A DNA stretch of 64,000 nt from Aurelia coerulea (GCA_039566865.1 CM076947.1:18167501-18231500); one strand, 5' to 3'; shown: positions 35,040 to 47,835, numbered from the stretch's first letter. Program-made: numbers and translations. Notes: a model not told the origin generated them from the sequence alone.

Positions 35040-35160
35040 TTTAATTTTCTAGCGTTTGCGGTATTTTGCTATTTTTTGGTGCGGTATTGCGGTATTTGGT
35101 GTCTTTTTCGTGCGGTATTGCGGTATTGGGACCCCACCGAAGTACCCCTCATAAAGCACC
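35040..35160 (+). repeat. GCGGTATT patch, inverted relative of 26945-27065
   Basis: Units of 'gcggtattgcggtat' followed by 'accgaagtacccctcataaa', the complement of the left edge of the 26945 copy. Confidence 0.6.
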
Positions 35161-35169
35161 CCTAATGGT

Positions 35170-35530
35170 AGTGCCCATACAGGAAAAGCTGGGGAAATCC
35201 TGGGAATTTTCTGGGCCAATTCTCAGGTTTCCCGGGAAAAACTGGAGCTGGTGAAATGAGTAAAATGGCCCAGACTGAAGGTGAAAATGTGTTGAGAATT
35301 TCCCGGGAGATCCCGGGTAAGCTGGGAAAGCAGGGATCCCAGAAATGCAAGGAATTCCGGGAAAAACTGGTTTTGGGGAAATGAGTAAAATTCCTGGGAA
35401 ACCTTGGCCCAGACTGAAGGTGAAAATGTGTCGAAAATTCCCGGGAAACCCCAGGTAAGCTGGGAAAGCAGGGATCCCAGAAATCCAAGGAATTCCTGGA
35501 AAAGCTTGGCTAAAGGAAGGAAACTTCCTG
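35170..35530. repeat. CCCGGGAAA-rich ~135-bp tandem repeats
   Basis: 'cagactgaaggtgaaaatgtg' recurs at about 35271 and 35411, followed each time by 'gctgggaaagcagggatccc'. Roughly two and a half units, G-rich on the plus strand. Confidence 0.65.
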
Positions 35531-35559
35531 GGAAAGCTGGGGAAGTTTGGTATCATCGT

Positions 35560-37040
35560 TGATTAGATACCCTCAACGATTTCTTGACTTGAAATAACTA
35601 TAGGCAATGATGCTTGAAAAAGTGCTGAAAGAAATTACAGGAAGGGCAGGAAAATATCAAACTCACGGTCAGAAGTAATGAGGGTGGTAATTTTTGGGGG
35701 GGGGGGGGTCAGGATCACGAATCACGGGAATAAAATGTTCAATTTCACGTTTCACGTTTAAAGATATAGCGTTTTCACGTTTTACGGAAAAATGTATTAT
35801 TACGTGTTCTAGGAACTAAACAGTGATTTAGAGACAGTTAATATGTGGGCATGGCAATGGAAAATGCAGTTTAATGGGAGAGCTGGTTTTCCAGAGTCAT
35901 ATCAAGGAAGCTATCTTAAAGGCAAGACGAGGAATTGGATTAATACGCTAGGGACGTTCTTAATCAAATGATGCAGCTTCACGCGTAAGATGACCCCACT
36001 AAAGATGTCTCAAACCTGTTAAAACAATGGAAAACTCTTCAAAACAACAAGAAAGGCGGACGAACATCTACTATCACCTATACACTTTTCGAGCCAACTT
36101 GAACAAATTATCCTTTCGCCACCCCTTTCACCAATGTCAATGATTGGTTGAGCTGACAAGAGCGATTCGGCAACCTTTGTCTGGCATTACAACACTGCTT
36201 ATGGGGAAAGGGGAGAGCAGAGGCAAAAACCGACAATCTTAGGGTGGCTCAACCATTGTTTAGTGATTGTAGGCAATTTTTAAGGGCCAAGGTTGCGAGG
36301 CAGAAATTTGGCATGCAGATAATGTATTTCTGATTTAGATAGGACAGATAGGATTTAGAAAGGAGAATTCAAATTCTTTCAAAGTTCTGCTCTCAAAGAT
36401 CGCATAAAAATGCCCCCTGATGCTCAAACCACTTTGTATATTTTAGCTAAGTTTGCCCAGAAAATTGCGACGTTGGATTATATGCCCAAATTATCTGTCT
36501 CTGTTTTCATGTTCTATATAAGTATGCTGTGCGAGCGCAACGAGCAGAAAATTTTGGCACAGAAAAGAAGAAAATGCCGGTTCCAAAGTAATGAAATCAA
36601 TGATTTGAGAAAAATTGGATGAAATATAGGGCACAATTGCTGTTTTTATGGAAAATGGCAAGTCTGGAACACATAACAACCCCCTAGTTACGCCCCTAAG
36701 GCTCATTCCCTTCCATCATAGCAAACTATTTTCAAGCCAGTCGGGACGATTTTGGTATTAGGGAGCTGCAAGTGGAGGAAGCAAGTTTGGAGGTCTGGGG
36801 CTTGTCCTGGGAGAATTTTGAGACCATTCCTATGACAGTGGATCGCCGGAAAACGACCCTCGTGTAAAATTTCTGCACTATTTGATTGATGCACATCATC
36901 ACCAACGAAAGTCTTTTTTACGGGCATTTCAAAACTATAAGTTATATCAGCCAAAAATCAATGCGCTATTCAAGCTGCTTTCTCGTCTCGGAGCATTTCA
37001 AGGAACAAATATTTGAAAGCTATTAAGGGGTTAAAAGACC
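35560..37040. other. No gene recognised
   Basis: A G14 run lies near 35696 and repeats of 'tttcacgttt' follow. 'cccctagttacgccccta' at about 36681 resembles a DNA-transposon end, but no partner was found. Confidence 0.45.
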
Positions 37041-38750
37041 CCACCAAGCCCTCTGCACTGTGATCTATTAGGCCCTTTTTATCTAATATTGCTAAAAAAT
37101 AAAGTTCTGAATTCCAGCTAGATTTTGGGCTGGCGTCATGGAGCATAACCTAGGGGTTAATGTGACCATTTGTTGCAAGCATGACCTGTAGAGGCATGGC
37201 ACTGTTTTAATCGCAGTTTACAATTCCTTGTTTCTAGGCTCAGCCTTTAACGATCTCTTTCAGTCCAGTCTTATTCTGATTCTCTAAATGCGTGCTTCAA
37301 GGCAATAAGCATGTTTGAATATTTTGCCTTTTTGTGACCGTTTTTAGACAATAGACGATTACACTAAAGATGGCGGCGAGGAACTTTTTACCAAAATGCA
37401 TCGCGTTCTTTAATCGAATTCCTACAGAATCGTTAAAGATTCGTAATTAGAACGCATTGCATCTTGGTAAAAAGTTCCTCACCGCCATCGTTAGCGTAAT
37501 CGTCTGTTGAACAATAGTACTTTTCTGAAAAATGTCAGTCTTCAAAAATCCATTGTAAAATTAAAAGCTAAAGACAAACAATATTTGTTTCGTTATGCTT
37601 TTCAAACCAATTTCAAAAATTAGAAGCAGCTTTGTTGCAAGTTTCTACCATAGGCTCGTGCCAATGTGTGCCAAAAAATTTTGAGGGCAAGCTTCATTTC
37701 ACAAGTTTTGTACATAATTTTTACGTTATTGCATTAACCCTATGTGACCTGGGGGGGGGGGGGCGGATTCCGCCCCCCCCCCCCCCTAGTACATTTTTGT
37801 TTACACCGTTTTCCACACATGCAGCAGGCCTCTGATACTTCGTAAGTTTAACTTTGTATCATAGAGCAATAAAATTGCAACAATTTGGACATTCTATTTT
37901 TAGCCTTGTTTCTATGGTTACCAATTTTTCATACTGCACTCTGTGAAAAACATACTTTGTATCTCTTTTAATCATGTTTAATTGGTCCAATTAAGTCTAA
38001 ATTAAGAATTTATATATATTTTGATCTATATCTTTCATTTCTTTATGAAAAATAAAGTTTCATGACCTTTTAGCAACCTTTTATTTATATGACGTCATAT
38101 GACATCATAATGATCATCATGCTCTAGCAACAACAACAACATCGCTAATTGGATTATGATTTCAAATTTTCATTGTTTACATAATGAACTACCTTTGTGC
38201 CAAGTTTGGCTGCCATATCTCTTATGACAACAGAGATAAACAGGGGGGGGGGGGCGGAATCCGCCCCCCAGGCATTGAGTGTTTCAAATCACCCAGGTCA
38301 GATAGGGTTAAAGAGCAGAGTGAAACATATATTTTCTATCTTTAGCTTTGAATTTACAGTTGATTTTATGACGCACACATTTTTCAGAAAAATACCATTG
38401 TTCAATTGTCTAAAAACGGTCACAAAAAGGCAAACTATTCAAACATGCTTAACATTGCCTTGAAGTACACAGGATCGGTGAAGTCTGAGCCTAGAAAAAC
38501 AACCAATTGTAGGCCGCCATCAAAACAGTACCATGCCTCTACAGGTTATGTAAAAAAAGTTCTGATTTAGACCTAACTTTAAAGATCAATATCTCTGCTT
38601 TCTGTGGCCTGATCTTGAAACTGTTTTGCGGCAAATTAACCCCTATGTTATGGTGTATGTCTCAAGCCCAAAATCAATCAGGAATCTAAAACTTCCAATT
38701 TTGGTATAAATTCGATGCCCTGGATCACAGTGCTTTGGCTCTGACGGGCC
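37041..38750. mobile_element. Long inverted repeat (foldback element), ~1.7 kb
   Basis: Left-arm text 'gcactgtgatc', 'gattttgggct', 'taggggttaa', 'aggcatggcactgtttt' and 'gcatgtttgaatattttgcc' recurs in reverse order and complement between 38280 and 38740. Both arms contain a G-run/C-run palindrome (37752-37785 and 38244-38268). A smaller MITE is nested at 37344-37512. Confidence 0.75.
37344..37512. mobile_element. Nested ~165-bp foldback MITE
   Basis: 'caatagacgattacactaaa' at the left is mirrored by 'gcgtaatcgtctgttg' at the right, and 'aggaactttttaccaa' by 'ttggtaaaaagttcct'. The other arm of the host foldback lacks it, so it inserted later. Confidence 0.8.
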
Positions 38751-38953
38751 TGCATTATCCTTTTTGGAGGGTCTGGAATACGGGCTAGCATTGAGCACCT
38801 AAAAAATGAATGGGGCCTGCTGGACCATAGAGACAAAGTAACACCTATTGGTCAATAGTAACCTATTCTCATCCAATTAGTCACTCTCCCTCTCAAATCA
38901 ACTAAGATACCCGAGTGCGAAGGAAGATCGCTATTTGAGAGGAATTGTGACTA

Positions 38954-39732
38954 ATGGACAATTTTCACTTCACTTTTCTAGGCTTAAAGGCCTATTGTCC
39001 CCAGTTAATGTCCCTTTTTGCCTTTAAGCCCATGACACACATAAGAAAAAATAAATTCAAGTTCAAATTCAAGAACAACTTTAAGGATACCATAAATCCG
39101 ATGTGCCCTACGAACGATGGTATTGAGGATACGGAACACTTTTTGTTGCTTTGCCCTTCCCTTGCAGTACCACGTAGAGACCTTCTCGCTGGAGTTTCTG
39201 CTTTAATACGACCATATGGACATACCGATCTCCAAAATAGTCTTCTAATGCAGATTTTATTGTATGGTGATAAAAATTTCCCAGATGAAGTTAATAAAGA
39301 TATACTCCTGCTAACGCTTAAATTCATCCACAAATCTGGTCGATTTGATTAGAAAATGTCAAACTCCGTTATAAGTCATAAAACCACAGCCACCATCTCC
39401 CATGTCCCATGTTCCTTTTTCCCTTTCTTTTATTTTTAGTCGTGTATTTTTAAAGTCTACCTCAAATTAGATGCCACGCAGTAGTTGCGATGATACCTAA
39501 ACCACCCTTCTTAAATTCGAATTGATCGCAGACATTTCTCGTGGCATGTAATTTGAGACAGACTATAGTAGTTTATTTTTAACCTCTGTGTCTATGGCCC
39601 CGGGGTAGTCATAGTCTTTTGCTCCTCGGGGTATCGTCCGAGTAGTATTGTAAAGTAATTTTGTAAGTAGCGTAGCTTGTATTTATGTATTGTAACTTTT
39701 TAATGGATATAAAAAAAATAAAAAAAAAAATA
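38954..39732 (+). pseudogene. 3' end of a poly(A)-tailed LINE (zinc-binding C-terminus)
   Basis: An open frame (to 39352) contains MCPTNDGIEDTEHFLLLCP, the cysteine/histidine motif common at the C-terminus of CR1/jockey-type LINE ORF2 proteins. RT is absent. A ~350-bp 3' UTR follows and ends in an A-rich tract (39709-39732). A 5'-truncated insertion of a third LINE family. Confidence 0.7.
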
Positions 39733-39821
39733 GGAAAACTGCAAATACTGTAATAGTTGAAAAGTGAAGTGGAAATGGCCACTGTTGGCGGAAAGAACCG
39801 TCGCCGAGGGAGGAGAGGTGG

Positions 39822-40006
39822 GTCGCTTTTACACGTGTGACTGCTTGTTGCGTAGAAAGAGACGGAATAAACCAATTCTAAGCTTTAAATACCTTGCTTG
39901 AGCCTCAAGGGGCTGCACACATAGCTAAGCAGATCCCGTGGGGGTAAAGAATGGAGTTTCCATGCGTTATTTTGAGATTTCAGAGTGACCCCTTGGGTGA
40001 GAATAG
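39822..40006 (+). repeat. ~185-bp dispersed repeat, copy 2
   Basis: Near-identical to 24374-24557. Upstream, 'gaaagaaccgtcgccgaggg' versus 'cggcgacggttctttc' shows a related but inverted flank at the first copy. Confidence 0.75.
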
Positions 40007-42118
40007 CTGAGCGTTAACGCTATTCTGAATTTTGCTGACAAACTGCTGACGGCCCTTTGTTATCGCACAATAGTGCTAAAGTCATTAGCAGTGAAGACCA
40101 AAGGCTTCTTAATCCTTGCATTATCCTTGGGAATTTCTTTGGTTTAATTTCAATAGCGATTAAATCACAACTTTTGTTTCATGATTGAAAAGAAGTTGAT
40201 ATTGGTCATGAGCGCGCTATTTATGCGGACTCAGTGCCTTTTACGGTAAACAATGTTTATTCATGTTCATGTTCATTCATTCAATTTAAATCACACTACC
40301 TACAATCAACTGATGCAACTACAAAACAAAATACAATATATAAATATAAAGGTATTACAATATACAAAAACATACAAATCTAGTAGGTAGTATAATTCTT
40401 TAAAGGAGGAGCTCTCTCAGTAGCTAAAGTAATCGAGGAGAGAGTCCCCCCTTGTTGTCGTGCTTAGTATATTCAAAAAAGTCTAAATTCATGAAAAACT
40501 AATTTTTGGCAAGATGGATTTTTTGAAAATGCAAAACTGTAAACGCTGTAATTAAGTGTAGAGATGGACTGACAAAGGCCTTATGCTAAGAAGTACGAAA
40601 GCATTTCAAATAGACAGGTAATTTTCCTGTAACCATCCAGCAACCCACCCAGCCCCCAACCCCTCAAAGCCAAAGGCCAGGCAGGCGGCCAGACAGCCAC
40701 AGGAAACTCCCCGTCTGAAAGAAGTACTGTCACATGGAAGCCAGACAGAACAGAGCAAAGAGCCTGGTATGGACAGGAGAGATCTTGTGTACAGACTCAT
40801 AAACAAACGAAACTAATTTAAGCTCAAAGAGATCATGAAGAGTTTCGCTTTTAAGAAACAACGAAGAGAGATTCGCTTTTACGACAGAAAACTTTTAAAC
40901 ATAGCCAGAAGAAAAATATTTTCTTATGTCTAGTTTTTAAGGCAGTTAGATGGCCATAAAGTTGCTGTAAAGAGATTTTACACGAACGATATTTTTACGG
41001 GCCCCTTCGAGGCCCGGACCCGGGACCTTTTACCCCCTTTACCCCCCTCTCGACGGTCCTGCTCTTAGGCCAACAGGAAAAGCAAAACAGAAAGTGAACT
41101 CGAGTATAAATGAGAGCAAATAACGCATCAATAAAGCAAAAGGTTCTTGAAATGCTTCACGGAAGAACTGCACTTGCTAGGCGCCTTGAATGAAAGGCTT
41201 GCATACGTCAGGAATAGTTACAATGACGCGCGGCAAGCAAGTCTTCGAGTCACAAAGTCCGAAATCTACACGCTTGTTTGAAACATTTTTTCAATTCCCA
41301 ATATCCATTAATTTACAATAGCTATCAAGTATAATTTGAAAGAAATGATAAAACAACCGAGAGTCTTTGTGTTAATAAAAATGAAATTAAACTTGCGCAA
41401 TCATTAAATGACCGCTCGTGCGATAGATTGTACGTAATCCATTTCCAAATTCCCTAGTCATTTCGAAGAGCACTCCCTTTGTTCTGCCAAGGTAAATCTG
41501 TAGGAAATTTGATCACTGTTTTTCGATCTTTTTGGGCATTCTGCATGCCAAAAAATTTCAGGAAATCGTTAATATATCGATAAATTGGCATCCGAAAAAT
41601 GTACAAAAAATGACCCAGAATAATATAGGGTATTGACAAAAGATTAACGCAAAAATAACTAAAATTGGCCTAGTGTGTGATTTGTCCTGGCCTGTTGAAA
41701 GTGGGAACTTTTTTCCGGCTCACCCGGTATTATATCTAATGTCAGGGTAAAAACGGTAGCATTTTGAATTTTGATCATGTTGTTTAAAATTTCTTTTCTG
41801 GTGACCCTCAACCTATTTCAAAACATCTTTTTTTGTTAATAGAATTTAATTGAACATAAAACCACCATTATACACAGATACATGTACAAATAAAAACAGA
41901 ACAATCCAGTGAAAGCAACTTGAAAATACCTCTCAGAATTAAAATACAGTTATATAGCTACAGAAAATATCCTGCATTAATACTGTGTACTTGATGCTAA
42001 AAATGTTCTGTAATTGTTCTTTCTTTCAAGCCTCTCAGAGATTTAGCAGCCAGGAGGCACTGGAGGCACTTGCCACTCTTTCATGAGATTTTACAACAAA
42101 CAAATCTCATGAGAGTGC
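40007..42118. other. No gene recognised
   Basis: AT-rich. The stretch near 40255-40290 ('ttcattcattcaatttaaat') looks like the 3' end of a minus-strand retroelement, without coding support. Confidence 0.4.
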
Positions 42119-42124
42119 TTTATT
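42119..42124 (-). terminator. AATAAA poly(A) signal
   Basis: On the minus strand AATAAA lies 93 nt downstream of the stop codon of the candidate terminal exon at 42217-42351. Confidence 0.45.
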
Positions 42125-42216
42125 ATTTTAGGACGTACCTCTTTAGCTTAATGAAAAACTCCCTTGATGTGTTGTGCCCCCCAAGCTCGAGATGCATCCT
42201 ACAGCCCTGGAACCTC

Positions 42217-42351
42217 TTATTTGTAACTGTTACATCTGCTGTATAGTCCAATCCTGTTGTATAAATCATCAAAGCTAGCCACGTTGGATGGGTCAAGGAT
42301 ATTCGGCCAAATTCTCACGGTATATGTTGTATGCATTGAAGGTGCATGGAT
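42217..42351 (-). CDS. Candidate 3'-terminal exon of an unidentified gene
   Basis: On the minus strand a textbook acceptor (T-rich tract ending GTCTTGCAG) is followed by 44 open codons and TAA. The peptide includes RIWPNILDPSNVASFDDLYN, which reads like real protein. An AATAAA lies 93 nt after the stop. The exon begins in phase 0. I do not recognise the protein. Upstream exons would lie to the right, where the foldback element at 42773-45956 now sits; none was found. It could belong to a host gene or to an old retroelement, since a second frame over 42120-42260 is also open. Confidence 0.4.
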   Translation of the reverse strand: MHAPSMHTTYTVRIWPNILDPSNVASFDDLYNRIGLYSRCNSYK

Positions 42352-42772
42352 CTGCAAGACAAAAACAATAAACCATTTTGCAAAGAATGGTCACCCCTTT
42401 CACATGAATCCCTTCTCAAGGATGCCAAGAATTGGTTGGACAAGGCAGAACAATAGAAAATAACATCTTAAGTTAATTTTTGAGATGACAGTGCTCAGCT
42501 CTGATAGGCACAGAAACTTGAATTATATCGCCGTCCGCATTCGATTGAAGCTTGGGGGGGGGGGGGGCAGTTATCCTTATGCCCCCTCTCCAGCATTCCT
42601 GACCCCCTTCATATAAAATGGAGTTAAAACTAGCATGCCACGTTGCCCTCAGCAATGCATCAAACAATTCACACATGTTTTTGCACCAAAAGGTAAATTG
42701 AGTAAATTTCTGACTGTTAATTTAAGGATTCGTCACTTCCTGTATTCTGGCTGCCCAGGCATAGACGTAAAT

Positions 42773-45700
42773 AGCATAGCCGTCAAATCTTTTCTTTTGT
42801 GCAAAGCTCCCGTGGGGTTCTGACTCACGCTCTGATCAGATCGCATTTTCTCCTATGATTGACCAATCAGATGCCGTCGTTGTGCTTACTTCCGCGTTTT
42901 GCAGCAAAACTTAGGCCATTTTCGGCCGTTTTGACCACTCTCCGGAAAAAATCATTGCACGATCGGATAAATCGAATTTCGTCAAAATTTCAATTGGAGA
43001 AGATTCTCAATGCTTTGGACCATAAGTGTTTTCGGTATGGCTTTGCGATCACTAAAAATAGCAAAATTGTGGCATTTCTAAGCTCAATGCAGTCATTCAT
43101 CGGTTACAGACTCTATGATTAGCAAAAAGAAGAGTAGAAAAATGAAAACCTGAAGAAGAACTAGTGCATACACACACCTCAGATGGATTTAATAACAAAC
43201 ATCCACTTTTTCTGCCGCGATCTACAGCGAGTTTCACCAGCAAATAACACAGTCAACAAAAATAGGCGCGAGAACTTGAATTATCAGCTACATGCCATCG
43301 TCGAGTGAGAACAACATCCGATTCCAATGAACAGAAACATGAATAAATCAACGGTGAATAACGAATACATGAACATGCTGAAGATTACGGGAGTAGCTGT
43401 ACGTCCACTCTGGCCCAGAAAGAACAATTTCGTGATGTCTTTTTCGATAAACCATCTATGGATAAACCGTGCCACCATTCCTTTATCCAACTGCGGCTAT
43501 CGTTGCCAGATGGAAACCGGCAATAACATTACCAAAACGATGTACGAATTGATTGGTCACATCCCATCTTTTATTGCAAGAAAAATGTCTGTCGTCTTAT
43601 GGTCTAGCAGGCTAGCAGCTTCATGAAACAGAACTGAAATGCTAGGTTTAGTGTTCTTACGAATACGAATAACAGGAAGAAATGTACATCTTATTTTCAT
43701 AACGAGTAAAAAAGATCGATCTTTTCGACATTTGAAATACTATTTATAGAAACTCCTCATGTCAATTTCACATTTTGGGCGGATATCATAAAAGATATTT
43801 TATCTTTTAGAAGTCCTTCGTTAGAAAATCACCCCTTCACAGTCAAGCAACACAGTAGCATCAAAGCAAAGTTGGGCAGTTTGCGAACTCATTGCCCATT
43901 CATGGAAGAACAACCCTATTTTTTGTAAGATTCTACAACTTTCATCCAATAAAGAAAGCTCCTAAAAATTCTCATTTTCTTAGTACGAAATGTTTCGTAA
44001 GAGTTTCTTAAAAGTTCCCTCAAATTTCTATCGGTGGTGTAGGATCTCTGGGATCTAATGTGCCTTCGATAAAATTGTGCGGCAAATTATGAAATCATGC
44101 CACAGTGTAGATCACGTACGAAGTCTCATGTAAGAAATTACTAAATGAAAAGTGAAATCAATTTGTTCCAGTATCAAAGATTTTATATTCTAGGTGACCT
44201 GAGAGTTCAGTTTCTCGAAATTTTTCCTATGATAGCGGACCTCTATCAATGCAACTGCATACACTTTTTCTGCAAGAAACTGCTTGAAGGAAACCGTTGC
44301 TGCCTCTTCCATAAATTAAGAAACTCTATTAGAAGCGATGAAAGGTCATTTCAAATTTAAGGAACTTTTTCAAAGTAAGTTATGAGTTGCAAAAAATGCT
44401 TTCAACCAGAAATTGCATTACCAACTCAACTATTACTAAAAAGTAATAGTTTTTGTTATTATTTCGTTTTTTAACAATTCATTGGTTCAAAATGTGGTTC
44501 TGAATGAACGTCGACAAACTGTCAGTTGGAATTTTGAAAATTTGGGAACCTTACAAGAAACTTTTCTATTAGAATCAAGCCTAAAGTATATATAACATTT
44601 TGGAAACTGAAACAAATTAATTTCACTTTTCGTTTGGTAACTTCTTACATGAGATTTCGTATGTGATCTGCACTGTGGCATGATTTCATAATTTGCCGCA
44701 CAATTTTTATCTAAGGCACAGGAGATCCCAGAGATCCTACACCACCGATAGAAAGTTGAGGGAACTTTTAAGAAACTCTTACGAAACATTTTGTACTCAG
44801 AAAATGAGAATTTTGAGGAGCTTTCTTTATTGGATGGAAGTTGTAGAATGCCCAACTTTGCTTTGATGCTACTGTGTTGCTTGACTGTGAAGGGATGATT
44901 TTCTAAAACGAAGGACTTCTAAAAGATAAAATATCTTTTATGATATCCGCCCAAAATGTGAAATTGACATGAGGAGTTTCTATAAATAGTATTTCAAATG
45001 TCGAAAAGATCGATCTTTTTTACTCGTTATCAAAATAAGATGTACATTTCTTCTTGTCATTCGTATTCGTAAGAACACTAAACCTAGCATTTCAGTTCTG
45101 TTTCATGAAGCTGCTAGCCTGCTAGACCATAAGACGATAGACATTTTCCTTGCAAGAAAAGATGGGATGTGACCGATCAATTCGTACATCGTTTTGGTAA
45201 TGTTATTGCCGGTTTCCATCTGGCAACGATAGCCGCAGTTGGATAAAGGAATGGTGACACGGTTTATCCATAGATGGTTTATCGAAAAAGACATCACGAA
45301 ATTGTTCTTTCTGGGCCAGAGTGGACGTACAGCTACTCCCGTAATCTTCAGCATGTTCATGTATTCGTTATTCACGGTTGATTTATTCATATTTCTGTTC
45401 ATTGGAATCGGATGTTGTTCTCACTGGACGATGGCATGTAGCTGATAATTCAAGTCCTCGCGCCTATTTTTGTTGACTGTGTTATTTGCTGGTGAAACTC
45501 GCTGTAGATCGCGGCAGAAAAAGTGGATGTTTGTTATTAAATCCATCTGAGGTGTGTGTATGCACTAGTTCTTCTTCAGGTTTTCATTTTTCTACTCTTC
45601 TTTTTGCTAATCATAGAGTCTGTAACCGATGAATGACTGCATTGAGCTTAGAAATGCCACAATTCTGCTATTTTTAGTGATCGCAAAGCCATACCGAAAA

Positions 45701-45956
45701 AACTTATGGTCCAAAGCATTGAGAATCTTCTCCAATTGAAATTTTGACGAAATTCGATTTATCCGATCGTGCAATGATTTTTTCCGGAGAGTGGTCAAAA
45801 CGGCCGAAAATGGCCTAAGTTTTGCTGCAAAACGCGGAAGTAAGCACAACGACGGCATCTGATTGGTCAATCATAGGAGAAAATGCGATCTGATCAGCGC
45901 GTGAGTCAGAACCCCACGGGAGCTTTGCACAAAAGAAAAGATTTGACGGCTATGCT
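42773..45956. mobile_element. 3.18-kb palindromic Mutator/foldback-type element with 9-bp TSD
   Basis: The ends AGCATAGCCGTCAAATC and GATTTGACGGCTATGCT are flanked by a perfect 9-bp duplication GACGTAAAT (42764-42772, 45957-45965). Arms of about 1.4 kb are nearly identical and inverted. Paired small open frames (42859-43122 with 45607-45870; 43327-43626 with 45103-45402) are mirror images and probably not genes. A loop of about 400 bp lies near 44.2-44.6 kb. No transposase. Confidence 0.88.
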
Positions 45957-45965
45957 GACGTAAAT

Positions 45966-47615
45966 AGTTGGATTATATTGTAAAATGTTATGACAATAAG
46001 TGCGAAATCTCCTTGCACACGATGTATCAGGTACTCAAGTATTTGCCTCCTATGACACATGAGCATTTGCCCCGTTTGTGATTGTTGAAGGACAAAGCAT
46101 TTCCTTGCCCAAATGGTTGTCGATGTAAACATAACCTTCCCCTAAAAAGATGAATTTTCGACGTTTAACGTAAAAAACAGTGCATATACCGACACTGGCA
46201 CACTGTTACTGAAAACATTGCAAGTGCATTGGCAAAGTCTGGTGATGTGGCACGGTGCCGATTTGGAGAAATAAACACCTCAAAATTGGCAATTTCAGCT
46301 GACGACCGTTGAACCATTTTACACTGAAGTTTGATAAATAACAATTTACCTGCCTTGTCAACCACTCACGAATGTGAGCTTCTGGATATCAATTGTCCAG
46401 AGTTAGTTTAATCAACATAAACATATGCCAGACTTCCAGCTTGAGTCATTCAATGCGAGTAAGATATGGAAGGAATGGTTCTTTCTGGTACTTCCCTAAC
46501 ATGGTTCTAAAGTAGTGTCCAAAACAACCTTGAAAACGTTGCAACATAAAAAACAATGGATATCCCACCTGATAGGCCATGTTCCTGACATCCTTGGCAA
46601 AGACTCCGGTAAAGTTCTTGATGTGGTACGGTGTAGTTTTGGAGAAGTATTCGTCAATAGGAAACTGCGTGTGAATTAGGCCATTTTTTCATGGCCACAA
46701 AAAGTCTTGAAATAATGCCTTTTATTCAAAAAATATCGACGATCGATGTATCTCAAGCATCACCAACCTTTCCTCTATCAAAATCCAATTGTCGATTTAT
46801 GTGGGTGCTTACGTGCTCACGTTGGAATGCAAAAAGCCGCTGCCCCACCCACTTAGGCCCGCTGTCTCGCTGATTTTAAGGTAACTCTGCTTTCCGCTCC
46901 AGTGAACAGCCAGATGCCGTTTCGCAATACCTTTCTCCTCAGAAAACAGTTAATTTCTCCAATATCATTCGGCCTATCGAAGCAGTAAAAAGGATGCTGT
47001 TCAGTATAGTCTGGGCAATCGAAAGATGTACAAATCTCCATTTTGAATGGAAGCCTCCTGAAGAAAACCGGAAATCAACAACTCCAAAGACTCCAAATAT
47101 TTCATTCAAGGATGCTGAACAACATTGGAGAAAAGTTATTTATTTGACTTTCGCCTGTATTTTATTGACGTAAATGAATCAAAACGAAAGCGCCGCTTTA
47201 CGAAATTACTGTGACAGCTAAAGTACCTTGATAAAGTTATTCTCAACAAAAATAACTTACGACGAACAAGGCGATATGAATAGAAAGTAAGGATATTGAG
47301 TCAGCAACCCATTATTGCACTTTATTTGCATTTGAAAGTCCCAGACTTGACTATTTCTGAAAGTTTAAAAACAGGCCTAAAACTCGCAGAATGCGTTGGG
47401 TGGGCGCTTCAGGACGATGGTGCTCTAGGATGGATGCATTTTTAGGCACACAAATGACTCCTTTATTGATTTTTTGATTCATAATTCATGACTTATACTT
47501 CTGCAAATGCAGATACATCATTTTGGGCACCTAGTAGATTGACAATAGCTTGGACCTAATCTTCAGTCACATTCATGCTTCAAGTTTTTTATTGATTTTT
47601 ATCTTTTTATCTCAG
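45966..47615. other. No gene recognised
   Basis: AT-rich; short open frames only, without motif or splice support. It may be intron or intergenic sequence next to the exon at 47616. Confidence 0.4.
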
Positions 47616-47835
47616 GATAAGGTTTATTGCCCTGGCAACATGAGTAATAGGAATACAAATGAAGCTGTGTCAACTGGGGATTCATTGGGTTTAGGTGCTG
47701 AAAATCCACGAGTAAGACTGAGATCAAATCAGAATTTGAGCAGGAGGAGCGAAGGGATTATTTTTGGGGATGATTTTCAAGTCACTGCAGATCAAGAAGA
47801 AGCTGATAAAGACCTGGTGAAACAAGTTTATCATG
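47616..47835 (+). CDS. Exon of an unidentified gene (probable first coding exon)
   Basis: An acceptor TTTTTATCTCAG ends at 47615 and a donor ATG|GTAGGT starts at 47836. The 220-nt exon is open throughout. An ATG at 47640 in good context (A at -3) would start a protein beginning MSNRNTNEAVSTGDSLGLGA. That makes this the first coding exon, with 24 nt of 5' UTR, leaving in phase 1. The peptide is hydrophilic and then acidic (DQEEADKDL), with no domain I recognise. No partner exon was found downstream before the repeat-rich region, so the gene may continue beyond long introns or be a fragment. Confidence 0.5.

Noticed and set aside
42859..45870. Duplicated small open frames in the 3.2-kb palindrome
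   Set aside because: They are mirror copies in the two arms with no domain; one pair is open only because the arms are nearly identical.
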